A stretch of 11,971 bases of DNA from Planctomycetaceae bacterium (lineage in GTDB: Bacteria; Planctomycetota; Planctomycetia; Planctomycetales; Planctomycetaceae): NCBI GenBank assembly GCA_003503535.1, contig DOCI01000252.1:19242-31212 (forward strand), read 5' to 3'. Shown in pieces: positions 1 to 7,157 of the stretch (the stretch's first letter is position 1; each line of letters opens with the position of its first letter). The translations under genes and the position numbers were made by a program. The notes below the pieces were generated by a model that had not been told where the DNA came from, made no database searches, and saw only the letters and a list, made by a program, of their open reading frames with translations.

Positions 1-49
1 CAAAACCCGCACCAATCACGGCAACATCTACCGAGATATTTTCCGTCAT
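1..49 (-). CDS. Flavin/NAD-dependent oxidoreductase, N-terminal fragment
   Basis: Only the first 16 codons are inside the window; the gene runs off the left edge. The peptide reads MTENISVDVAVIGAGF, a beta strand leading into the start of a GxGxxG dinucleotide-binding loop, as at the extreme N-terminus of FAD-dependent oxidoreductases (geranylgeranyl-reductase, halogenase and amine-oxidase-like families). The ATG (49-47) overlaps the TGA stop of the upstream radical SAM gene (48-46) as ATGA, so it is very probably translationally coupled and the third gene of the operon that starts at 2329. The substrate and exact family cannot be judged from 16 residues. Confidence 0.7.
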   Translation of the reverse strand, partial: MTENISVDVAVIGAGF

Positions 50-1008
50 AATCGAACCTTTTGACAAGAACACGCAATCGGAGGTAAGTTCTTCTGCACG
101 AGATTCATACGATGCAAGCGTTCGCGGCGTTGCTCAAAACAGCGATCGCAGTTCGCAAAACGCTCAAGATCCCACAAATCGACAATGACTCGTCCGCGCG
201 CACTTGCTACTGCCAACCCCTCTTCCATAACCCGCTCCAGCGAGCTTAAACATGGGGGAACAAAATGCATTTGCGCCTCCAATTGTTCCATCATACCATT
301 ACCAGATCGCGTCGGAATGACAGCGCAGCAACCGACACCATTTGCAAAAGCGTATTCAATTGATTTTAACGCCCATTCGACACCTTCCTCTTCCAGTAGA
401 AAAGGTGGCTTGAGTAGAATAAAGCTGCGGACGGCAATTCCGTGATTGAGCAAATATTCGACCGCCCGTGTGTAATCATTCAAATTCATTTGCTTGTTGA
501 GCGCGGGCAATACACGCGGATGTATGGTCTCCAGCCCCATCGCTATCTCCAGCGAGGTCTCTTCAAGCATACTTTGAAAATGTAAACATTTATCCGTACA
601 TAGTCGTGGATGGTTCTCGACGATTACGTTTTCAAACCTCCTCACGCGCTGAGTAATATCGGAATAATCCGCAGGAGGAATGGCTTTGGAATCAAAGAAA
701 TTCCCGCTGTTATAGAGTTTGATATGCCGAGCAGGAGGCAGTCGATCGAGTGCATAATCGATTTGTTGAGGGATAGCGCCTGAAGGAACTGATTGGTCGG
801 TCGTGTTCATCCAGAGATCACACATCAAACAACGAAATGGACATTCGCTATTGGTTAGAAATACGGTCGACACATCGACCACCTGGCCATTCGCTGCTGC
901 CTCTGATTCGTGTGTGAAGGCATAAGGACGCTTTGGATCGACAGCATGCTTAGGAGGCCGCAACCTGAGAATTTCTTCATCATTCAGGTGCGCATACTGA
1001 TTATTCAT
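46..1008 (-). CDS. Radical SAM protein, RaSEA-like, with extra C-terminal cysteines
   Basis: This is a 320-residue radical SAM enzyme from the chosen start. The canonical CxxxCxxC motif (CPFRCLMC, Cys56/60/63) would bind the 4Fe-4S cluster that cleaves S-adenosylmethionine. Later blocks YNSGNFFD, VIVENHPRL, MGLET, LLKPPFL and PTRSGNG are laid out as I remember in the TIGR01210 family, which includes the archaeal tRNA archaeosine enzyme RaSEA; this family link is from memory, not a search. Four further cysteines near the end (CDRC at 287/290 and CSC at 313/315) could hold a second cluster or a metal. The frame is open up to 1086, but I place the start at 1008: an AGGG lies just upstream, and this ATG overlaps the TAA of the preceding AsnB-like gene by 8 bp, whereas 1086 would need an 86-bp overlap. 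It lies between the AsnB-like gene and the flavoprotein. The substrate is unknown. Confidence 0.88.
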   Translation of the reverse strand: MNNQYAHLNDEEILRLRPPKHAVDPKRPYAFTHESEAAANGQVVDVSTVFLTNSECPFRCLMCDLWMNTTDQSVPSGAIPQQIDYALDRLPPARHIKLYNSGNFFDSKAIPPADYSDITQRVRRFENVIVENHPRLCTDKCLHFQSMLEETSLEIAMGLETIHPRVLPALNKQMNLNDYTRAVEYLLNHGIAVRSFILLKPPFLLEEEGVEWALKSIEYAFANGVGCCAVIPTRSGNGMMEQLEAQMHFVPPCLSSLERVMEEGLAVASARGRVIVDLWDLERFANCDRCFEQRRERLHRMNLVQKNLPPIACSCQKVRL

Positions 1009-2329
1009 ACTGCCCTGCGAACGCTTGCCGATAGGTTGTTTCTTCAGCGGGGAACAATTCCTTGAAGAGTTGATCTTCCATCGCACCTTGCTGAAACCGC
1101 CGTTTTTCGAAGATGGGCATCGTCAGGCCCGTAATCGCCTTCACACCCCGTCTCATAATCTCGCCCTTAAGTTCGTAAAGTCGATCTTGCTGCCAATCCG
1201 TCAATTCGACAAAAGGAATGCCTTCTGCAACTTCAATCACATTGGGCAATGCATATGGACTAAAGCCGTGAAATCCGAAATGTCTAGCTGGAGCATGCGT
1301 ACGAACATGCCCACGGCTTTGTCCTCCAGAGTAAACCAACGAGTGCTTGACCGCCTGCACACCCCAGCCTTCTTGATACAAAAGGGGATTGTTCAGAACA
1401 CTTCGAATCGTGAGTTCCGAGTTTTCTGCAATGGGATAGTCCTTAAGATTCTCATCTCCTCCATCCCCATCAATCAGATATTTCCAATCAGGATAGCGAT
1501 CTCGAATACCACGACACAGAGCCAGAGTCATTGTCGCAGCCTGAACGTCGAGTGGCTTGTAATCCTCAATAATCTTAACCGCTTCACGATAATCCAAATC
1601 ATCTCGATGGACAGGAATCTGTTCCCAAAACAGTGTTAAATCCAGTTCACCAAGAAACTGTTCGGCTTGTGCCGTATCAGATCCCCCCTCATCAACAGTC
1701 AATGTAAAAGCCTTGAGCCGTGCAGGAGACTCGCCACGTTTGAGCAAAACATGATAGAGCACCAGAAATACCGCTCCACTGTCAATCCCACCTGAGAAGA
1801 GGACACCCAGCGGTTCTTCTTTGGAAATCGTATTGAGCCAATGGTCGATTTCACCCGCCAGTTTACTCATATAATTTCGACTAATTTCGTCGAGATCGGT
1901 ACTCCATCGATTCCGCTGCGGAGTGAAATAGCGGATCGCCTCGGGGTTGGGATCAGGACACCCCACTAGCGCGAGTTCAACAATATGGTGAGCCGGGACC
2001 ATGCGGGTGTAAGAGGGATGAAACTGCCCTGCCAAACCTTCGTTGCATAGAAAGTTGTAAATCTCGTCAATCCGTTCGGCCACAATCAGGCAAGGCCCCT
2101 CTGTTCTCTTGGCAAGAAAATATCGCATAGGCCGCCCAAGAGAACGTGCCATGCGGATCTGCTGCCCCTGTTTGTGAATTAGAGCAAAATGACCATCAAT
2201 TGCCCGAACCTGTTGGGGATCTCCTGAACCAACCCGCTCTGCAGCTTGGTCAACAGACATGTTGAAAATGAGATTTCCCGCAGGATTGAGCAAGTTGACC
2301 AATCGTTCAACTGGCAATGCTGAATGCAT
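1001..2329 (-). CDS. Asparagine-synthetase-like ATP pyrophosphatase without a glutaminase cysteine
   Basis: This 442-residue protein has the asparagine synthetase B layout. Residues about 1-165 resemble the class II glutamine amidotransferase fold (DGHFALI at 45-51, a LGRPMRYF block, VAERIDEI). Residues about 170-440 form the synthetase domain with the PP-loop SGGIDSG (179-185) and a GDGGDE block (288-293), which bind ATP/Mg. The normal N-terminal Met-Cys-Gly is absent (the protein starts MHSAL), so the catalytic cysteine that releases ammonia from glutamine is missing. It may use free ammonia or another amine, as beta-lactam synthetase and other AsnB relatives do. It is also shorter than typical AsnB (over 500 residues). 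A GAGG Shine-Dalgarno (2338-2335) lies 5 nt before the ATG. It is the first gene of a coupled operon with the radical SAM protein and flavoprotein. True asparagine synthesis seems unlikely; adenylation of a carboxylate and amide bond formation is inferred. Confidence 0.85.
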   Translation of the reverse strand: MHSALPVERLVNLLNPAGNLIFNMSVDQAAERVGSGDPQQVRAIDGHFALIHKQGQQIRMARSLGRPMRYFLAKRTEGPCLIVAERIDEIYNFLCNEGLAGQFHPSYTRMVPAHHIVELALVGCPDPNPEAIRYFTPQRNRWSTDLDEISRNYMSKLAGEIDHWLNTISKEEPLGVLFSGGIDSGAVFLVLYHVLLKRGESPARLKAFTLTVDEGGSDTAQAEQFLGELDLTLFWEQIPVHRDDLDYREAVKIIEDYKPLDVQAATMTLALCRGIRDRYPDWKYLIDGDGGDENLKDYPIAENSELTIRSVLNNPLLYQEGWGVQAVKHSLVYSGGQSRGHVRTHAPARHFGFHGFSPYALPNVIEVAEGIPFVELTDWQQDRLYELKGEIMRRGVKAITGLTMPIFEKRRFQQGAMEDQLFKELFPAEETTYRQAFAGQYE

Positions 2330-2496
2330 GAGCGCCTCGGTAGAAATGAGAGATGATTATAATTTTAGATTATGGCAGATTCCTGAATGCGATACAATGT
2401 GCCAGTCAGGCGAGGTCTTGAACCAATTTCTCTGACTGATATTTCTTGACAGGTTAATCAGTAACAGTCCAGGATTGCTTTGGGACAGGCGCTGCT
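2330..2496. other. Intergenic region between two minus-strand genes
   Basis: These 167 bp separate the end of the FG-GAP lipoprotein gene from the AsnB-like operon. The right part is downstream of the FG-GAP gene; I see only a weak ACTGAT/ATCAGT inverted repeat (2435-2440 and 2457-2462) and no hairpin with a T-tract, so no intrinsic terminator is visible. The left part holds the candidate promoter and the GAGG ribosome binding site of the AsnB-like gene. Confidence 0.6.
2356..2397 (-). promoter_or_regulatory. Candidate sigma-70-type promoter for the AsnB-like operon
   Basis: Reading on the minus strand, TTGTAT (2397-2392) and CATAAT (2374-2369) are 17 bp apart, giving a transcript start about 30 nt upstream of the ATG at 2329. 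A perfect TATAAT follows at 2361-2356 but has no good -35 partner at normal spacing. The call rests on motif and spacing only. Confidence 0.35.
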
Positions 2497-4227
2497 CTAC
2501 TCAACGATTCTGAGATGACCAAATCCCTGATCATTCATCGTCAAGTCTAAATTATCCGCTGAGACAGATGAGACGTCTCCACCAGGCCACTTAATTTCAA
2601 TTTCCTCGATGACTTCTTCCTCAGGAATTACAAACAGTAATTCATTCGGGCTCGACGACAGGTAACCCATTCCGGCTGTCGTCCACTCCACAAGCTCTGA
2701 AGACTTCATTTTTATACAGACTCGAGCACCAATCGCATCACGATTCACCTTACGTCCTACAAGCGATACTAATAATCTATTTTTTGGCTGCCGAACTTCT
2801 CCGAAAAGGAGCACAGCTGGCTCAAGAATATTTGCGAAAACTAAATCGAGTTGGCCATCTCGGTTAATATCTCCAGTAGCCAATCCCCGCCCGCGATGAG
2901 TCTGGCCGAAATATGAAGACGGTACCGCTTTCATCCTGTTCAGTCTTCCGTCATCATTAATAAGAAGAAGAGGTTCCTGTTTTAATTCGCCGTTCGTCGG
3001 ATATCGAACCGCATGTCCGTTAGAAATAACGACATCGTGGTCTCCGTCCAAATCGAAATCGCCTGCGACGCAACCAAAGCCAACAAAAAGCTTACCAAGT
3101 CGATTGAGTCCTGCTTGTCGACTCTCGTAGCTGAAGTTTGATCCCCCTAAATTCATATACAAAGCGGAGAGTTCTTCCTCGTAATTGGTGACGAATATAT
3201 CTGCTCGGTGATCGCGATCTAAATCAATGACCGCCAATCCCATACTGCCATTTGAATTGGCCATATCGTCAATCGCCAAACCCGAAATTAAAGCTTTTTC
3301 CGTGAATGTCGCATTGCCATTATTGGAATAAAAGAAATTGGGAACCGTATCATTAGCTACGTAAATGTCGAGATCTCCATCTTCATCCCAATCAGCAAGC
3401 AAAACACCCAAGCCCTTTCCTTCTGGTGAAAGGCCCAGAGCTTCACGATTCGCTGTGAATGTTCCATCTCCCGAATTGAGATAAATGACGTCGTCTAATC
3501 CGGAGAAATCTGGGGGTGCACAGACATCACGATGGCCATCTTGATTGAAACAAATCGGATTATTTTCAATACTCCAGTTCACATAATGTGTGATATAGAT
3601 ATCGAGAAACCCATCGTTGTTGAAGTCTCCCCATGCAGCCGAAGCGGACCAGGAGGAATCGTGCAGTCCGACTTGATCAGTCACGTCGGAAAAACTGCCG
3701 TCACCATTATTGGATAAGAGCTGCAACCCTCCATATCCAGTGATTAATACATCGGTAAAGCCATCGTTGTTGTAGTCTCCGTTAGCGATTCCATGCGTGT
3801 AATGTCGGACAACTTCTGTTCCTGCCGCATGAGAGACATCCGTAAATTGCTCAGGAGCCGACTGACGCAAAATTCGAGTTGGCAAGCCCTCCAAAGTGCT
3901 CTCTGAAAATGTCCCCCCTCCAGGGAAGATCAAGTCTAACCAGCCATCCCGATCATAGTCAAAAACCCCGACACCACCACCTAGCGATTCAACAATTGAA
4001 AACTGCCCTGCATCTTCGCCGTTGTTGTAAATGATTTTCAGTTGTTCTAACGCTTCCGAGCCTCGGAAGGTAACGGTTTCCTCAGCTAAAGTATCCGACT
4101 CGAATTGCGGATCAGTCGATGATGACGGCTGATCATCCGAGTCCGATCCACCACAACCCTGGACGAGAACGATTGAACATAGAATCAGGGAGAGCATCAA
4201 ATAGTGAATGAGTTTGAGATATGGCAT
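2497..4227 (-). CDS. FG-GAP/VCBS repeat lipoprotein with C-terminal ASPIC/UnbV domain (CRTAC1-like)
   Basis: This is a 576-residue exported lipoprotein. The N-terminus has a hydrophobic stretch (residues 7-22) ending in LVQGC, so Cys25 is the likely lipidation site, followed by a Ser/Asp-rich linker. Seven calcium-binding FG-GAP-type loops of the DxDxDGxxD kind are visible at about residues 90, 151, 201, 279, 335, 390 and 453 (for example DYNNDGFTD, DFNNDGFLD), which suggests a seven-bladed beta-propeller; the 335 loop (DLDRDHRAD) has His in place of the usual Gly. Residues about 482-556 match the ASPIC/UnbV domain (NRDAIGARV, then KWPGG). The family is associated with extracellular binding or adhesion; the ligand is not known. 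It starts 30 bp after the stop of the TPR gene and is probably cotranscribed with it. A weak GGGA lies upstream of the ATG. Confidence 0.9.
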   Translation of the reverse strand: MPYLKLIHYLMLSLILCSIVLVQGCGGSDSDDQPSSSTDPQFESDTLAEETVTFRGSEALEQLKIIYNNGEDAGQFSIVESLGGGVGVFDYDRDGWLDLIFPGGGTFSESTLEGLPTRILRQSAPEQFTDVSHAAGTEVVRHYTHGIANGDYNNDGFTDVLITGYGGLQLLSNNGDGSFSDVTDQVGLHDSSWSASAAWGDFNNDGFLDIYITHYVNWSIENNPICFNQDGHRDVCAPPDFSGLDDVIYLNSGDGTFTANREALGLSPEGKGLGVLLADWDEDGDLDIYVANDTVPNFFYSNNGNATFTEKALISGLAIDDMANSNGSMGLAVIDLDRDHRADIFVTNYEEELSALYMNLGGSNFSYESRQAGLNRLGKLFVGFGCVAGDFDLDGDHDVVISNGHAVRYPTNGELKQEPLLLINDDGRLNRMKAVPSSYFGQTHRGRGLATGDINRDGQLDLVFANILEPAVLLFGEVRQPKNRLLVSLVGRKVNRDAIGARVCIKMKSSELVEWTTAGMGYLSSSPNELLFVIPEEEVIEEIEIKWPGGDVSSVSADNLDLTMNDQGFGHLRIVE

Positions 4228-4257
4228 CGGTTCCCGTATTCTCGTTCTTTAGGCAAA

Positions 4258-5520
4258 TTATTTGCTATGTTTATTATCATAGTGATCCAGCATTTGTCGG
4301 GCTTCGACATGATCTGGATCATACAGTAAAACACTTTTTAGCCAGATAATTCCCTGAGATTCGGAAATGTGTTCCATCATTACACGCGCAACCGCCATCC
4401 TCGCCTCGACATCATTAGGATTTATTGAAAGGCGGCGGATCGATTCATCACACTCTTTAAGAGCGCTTTGTGTGGCACGATATTTTTCGACCTCGGCTTT
4501 AGCCTGCTCGGAAAGACCTAATTTTCTAAGAATTTGCGAATACTGATAACGCGAACGCCAATCCTGAGGATTGGCTGTCAGGGCTTCTTCGTAGGCTTGC
4601 CTGGCTCTATTGTTGTCGTTATTGAGTTGGGCGAGACGACCTTTCACCGCGTAATAGCGAGATAACGCAACAGAAGATGGGTCGCCTAAGTATCGATACA
4701 TTTCCAAGTCGTCAGCAGGATCGGTCGTCGTCACTTCGCCAAGATAGCGTGCTGCTCTTTCAGGTTGTTCCAGTTCAATTGCACATTGTGCCATTGAAAC
4801 CAGTGCGGGATTGGGATTCCAGCTAGAGTCACGAGCTTGCTCATACATCATGAGTGCTTTTTCGTATTTCTGGTTTCTAAAATAGATTCTACCAAGATTG
4901 TAAGCAGCAGGGGCGTGTTTTTGAGAGCGTTGCAACGTTGCCTCGAAAGAGGCGATTGCTCCGTCGAGTTCGACTTGATGTTCCAGGAGTCGTCCGGCCA
5001 GAAAATGTGGCTGCGGATCATCTGGAAGATCCGCTTTCCACAATCCCAGGACTTTCTCGGCTTCATCAATTCGATAAACCATGAGGCAACCACGGACGTA
5101 CGCATCGCAAATGTCGGAAAGGTCTTCGCCTTTCATTAACAGATCGGCCAACTGGTTTTTTAAGGGACCAATTGTTCCGGTCTGAGCTGAAGCCAGTACC
5201 TGTTCATGAACGATTCGTTCTTTATCAGCTCCAGCTTCAGCCGCTTTGCTCAGACACGAATTCATTTCGTCAAAACGACTCAGACGACGATTCCAGCGTG
5301 CATCTAACAAGTGCAAGGAGATGGAATCTGCTGACCAATGAAGACCAGATTGTATCCAATCCTGTGCGGCTTCCAAGTCTTGAGAGTAAAGTGCACTTTC
5401 TGCCCTGTTGACACAGTAAACAGGATAAAAATTCCAGAATGTCCCGAATAGAACCACAATGCCCGCCAGCAGGATGATCCATCGTACGTAGCGGTTGCGA
5501 ATTTCATCGATGATTTTCAC
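4258..5520 (-). CDS. Membrane-anchored TPR-repeat protein
   Basis: A 420-residue protein with a single N-terminal transmembrane segment (about residues 13-33), then a long helical solenoid. TPR-like units are recognisable at about 37-70, 170-203 (FLAGRLLEHQVELDGAIASF), 204-235 (AAYNLGRIYFRNQKYEKAL), 236-269, 284-319, 320-353 and 370-403. The start is GTG at 5520-5518: an in-frame TGA sits two codons upstream and the next in-frame ATG is about 85 codons in, so this start is well constrained. A GGAG lies 11 nt upstream. A seven-codon ATG reading frame (5537-5517) overlaps the GTG by 4 nt and could couple translation, but may be chance. It lies between a small lipoprotein gene (51-bp gap) and the FG-GAP lipoprotein gene (30-bp gap). 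The probable role is a protein-interaction scaffold at the membrane; the specific partner is unknown. Confidence 0.88.
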   Translation of the reverse strand: MKIIDEIRNRYVRWIILLAGIVVLFGTFWNFYPVYCVNRAESALYSQDLEAAQDWIQSGLHWSADSISLHLLDARWNRRLSRFDEMNSCLSKAAEAGADKERIVHEQVLASAQTGTIGPLKNQLADLLMKGEDLSDICDAYVRGCLMVYRIDEAEKVLGLWKADLPDDPQPHFLAGRLLEHQVELDGAIASFEATLQRSQKHAPAAYNLGRIYFRNQKYEKALMMYEQARDSSWNPNPALVSMAQCAIELEQPERAARYLGEVTTTDPADDLEMYRYLGDPSSVALSRYYAVKGRLAQLNNDNNRARQAYEEALTANPQDWRSRYQYSQILRKLGLSEQAKAEVEKYRATQSALKECDESIRRLSINPNDVEARMAVARVMMEHISESQGIIWLKSVLLYDPDHVEARQMLDHYDNKHSK

Positions 5521-5571
5521 TGGTCACAGATCTCCATGACACCGATATCACGAGTTGTGTGTTTCGTTTGA

Positions 5572-5910
5572 TTAAAGCTTGGCCGCCATCGATGAGGCGA
5601 GCGATTTGATCTTACTCTTATCTTTAGCGGACTCGAGTTGATTGTAGAGCGACAACAATTCGTCGGCTAGCGCTCCGTCTGTCGATTTCAAAGATTCAAT
5701 ACTTTCCTTCAGGCCTACCAGTGCACTACCAGCTGTTCCAGTATCAGCAATCTCCTGTAATCTTGCCTTGAGCTCGGCTTTGGTGTCGGCAACATTCAAA
5801 TCCCCAACCGATTTTCCAGCCAGATCCGGGGCAGGTCCACTTTCGCCACACCCAATTGAAAATGAAGAACAAACAATTAACGCGAAAAGGAAGGTTGAAT
5901 ACTTTTTCAT
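5572..5910 (-). CDS. Small alanine-rich lipoprotein, unknown function
   Basis: A 112-residue protein with a clear lipoprotein signal: MKKY, a hydrophobic core, then FSIGC with Cys21 as the predicted lipidation site. The mature part is mainly Ala, Leu, Lys, Ser and Glu, predicted to be helical, with no cysteines or catalytic motif. I do not recognise a named family; short lipoproteins of this type often accompany DUF1559 genes in Planctomycetota (general knowledge). A GAGG lies 12 nt upstream of the ATG, which is rather far. It is the first gene of a likely three-gene run with the TPR and FG-GAP genes and sits 38 bp beyond the hairpin terminator of the DUF1559 gene. Confidence 0.8.
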   Translation of the reverse strand: MKKYSTFLFALIVCSSFSIGCGESGPAPDLAGKSVGDLNVADTKAELKARLQEIADTGTAGSALVGLKESIESLKSTDGALADELLSLYNQLESAKDKSKIKSLASSMAAKL

Positions 5911-5948
5911 CTAAGCAAAGATCCTCAAATTAACTTTTCCAGAATTGC

Positions 5949-5982
5949 AAAAGACGTCCTGTGACAGTACACAGAACGTCTT
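5949..5982 (-). terminator. Intrinsic terminator of the DUF1559 gene
   Basis: On the minus strand, an inverted repeat of ACGTCTT-type arms (5982-5976 and 5957-5951) continues after one mismatch with CTGTG/CACAG arms (5974-5970 and 5963-5959) around a 6-nt loop. The stem ends in four T residues (5952-5949). It lies 27 bp after the TAG of the DUF1559 gene and before the start of the small lipoprotein gene, so it probably limits readthrough into the downstream operon. Confidence 0.65.
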
Positions 5983-6009
5983 ATAAGAATTATTCAGACG
6001 AAAATATGA

Positions 6010-6999
6010 CTAGAACTCGCCAATTACATTTCCATCAGAGATATGCCCCAATCGCTGCCAGGTATTAAAATCGATATTTTCCCCTACAAAACGGACTGCT
6101 CCGTCACCCAGTAGGACCTGGACACCACCCTTATGACGACTTCGAGCCGTCCAGACTCCCTTACTATCATACCAGCCACAACCAGTACAAGGATGACAAT
6201 CCGGATTCTGTGAGTTTGGTGTATTCAAAGTGTTGAATACCGTTTGGCCACCAATACCATTCATCCATTCTCTGCGTGTATGACTATGCAAGCTTCCAGT
6301 ATTCGCGCTACACGTTGTCCCATAACTGTCCAGTTGGGCGCGTGTTGCAAAAACATCGGGAAAACCACCAGGGAATGCCTGTCCCCGAACCAGATCCTGT
6401 TGAGGACTGTAGACGCTTGCATTGTCTCCGTGCAACGCTTCAGACATGGCAATGACATTTGAAGTCCCATCATTCAGATCTCGGAATCGAATTGTTCGAT
6501 TCCGATTGAACATTCCAACCTGGTCGCCGATTGCAATTCCCCAAAAAGTCGTCGGTCCGGCACTGACAACATAATTCACACCCGCTTCTCCCCCAGGGTA
6601 TGCATTGTCGGAAGGGCACTGATAACCAGCAATTTTAGTATTTTTGAGCGTATTGTTTGGTGCCTGATCGTACCTGAGATTAAAATCCATTCCATCGTAG
6701 ATAGCTGACTGTTCCATGAACGGCAGCAGCATCGCATGAGTACTGAAACCTCTCCATGCGCAAGTACCAGTACAGGAGTCCTGCACTGATCCGAAGTTAC
6801 CCTCAGGAAAACAGTTATGGACATCATGATAATTGTGAAGAGCCAGTCCAAGCTGTTTAAGGTTGTTCTTACAGGAGGAACGACGAGCCGCTTCACGGGC
6901 CTGTTGTACAGCAGGAAGCAATAATGCCACAAGTATGGCAATGATTGCGATAACTACCAAAAGTTCGATCAATGTAAATGCATGACGCAGTTTCAGCAT
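6010..6999 (-). CDS. DUF1559 family pilin-like protein with prepilin-type leader
   Basis: A 329-residue protein beginning [20 protein letters not shown], a type IV prepilin-like signal. Cleavage is expected before Phe8 (Ala at -1 instead of the usual Gly), with the conserved Glu at +5 (Glu12). It is followed by [18 protein letters not shown] and ends with the family signature [13 protein letters not shown] near the C-terminus. The family is greatly expanded in Planctomycetota; its function is mostly unknown, probably surface or secretion-apparatus linked. A CHPCTGC cluster in the C-terminal half could form disulfides or bind metal. The frame is open to a TTG at 7014, but I choose the ATG at 6999 because AGGAG (7011-7007) lies 7 nt before it. 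It has its own promoter, leader and terminator and so is probably monocistronic. Confidence 0.93.
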   Translation of the reverse strand: MLKLRHAFTLIELLVVIAIIAILVALLLPAVQQAREAARRSSCKNNLKQLGLALHNYHDVHNCFPEGNFGSVQDSCTGTCAWRGFSTHAMLLPFMEQSAIYDGMDFNLRYDQAPNNTLKNTKIAGYQCPSDNAYPGGEAGVNYVVSAGPTTFWGIAIGDQVGMFNRNRTIRFRDLNDGTSNVIAMSEALHGDNASVYSPQQDLVRGQAFPGGFPDVFATRAQLDSYGTTCSANTGSLHSHTRREWMNGIGGQTVFNTLNTPNSQNPDCHPCTGCGWYDSKGVWTARSRHKGGVQVLLGDGAVRFVGENIDFNTWQRLGHISDGNVIGEF

Positions 7000-7006
7000 G
7001 AGTTCA

Positions 7007-7011
7007 CTCCT
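7007..7011 (-). promoter_or_regulatory. Ribosome binding site deciding the DUF1559 start
   Basis: AGGAG on the minus strand with a 7-nt spacer to the ATG at 6999-6997. It overlaps the alternative upstream TTG start region, which argues for the shorter reading frame. Confidence 0.8.
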
Positions 7012-7052
7012 CAAAAAGAATTAACGAATGTCAAAAGGAATTAAAAGAATTA

Positions 7053-7066
7053 GGTAAGAGCTTACC
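7053..7066. repeat. Palindrome in the DUF1559 leader
   Basis: GGTAAG (7053-7058) and CTTACC (7061-7066) are perfect inverted copies around AG. In the predicted transcript of the DUF1559 gene this falls in the roughly 100-nt leader, between promoter and ribosome binding site, and could form a small GGUAA/UUACC hairpin or be an operator. It is followed on the minus strand by a T-rich tract containing repeated TAATTCTTTT-like units. Confidence 0.5.
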
Positions 7067-7106
7067 CAAGTTTAACAGGTATCGTGAAAATTAGCATACA
7101 CAAATC

Positions 7107-7157
7107 ATTATATGAAGTAAATTTAAAGTGTTTACCAACAAAAATTTAGAAATTTTT
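7107..7157 (-). promoter_or_regulatory. Likely promoter of the DUF1559 gene with upstream A/T palindrome
   Basis: A perfect TATAAT on the minus strand (7112-7107) has TAAACA (7134-7129) 16 bp upstream as a possible -35. Immediately beyond that lies a perfect AT-rich inverted repeat, AAAAATTT (7140-7147) and AAATTTTT (7150-7157), centred near -48, where an UP element or a regulator would bind. The implied start near 7100 leaves a leader of about 100 nt. Confidence 0.5.

Noticed and set aside
1025..1639. 204-codon plus-strand reading frame
   Set aside because: It is fully antisense to the AsnB-like gene, whose protein has clear family motifs.
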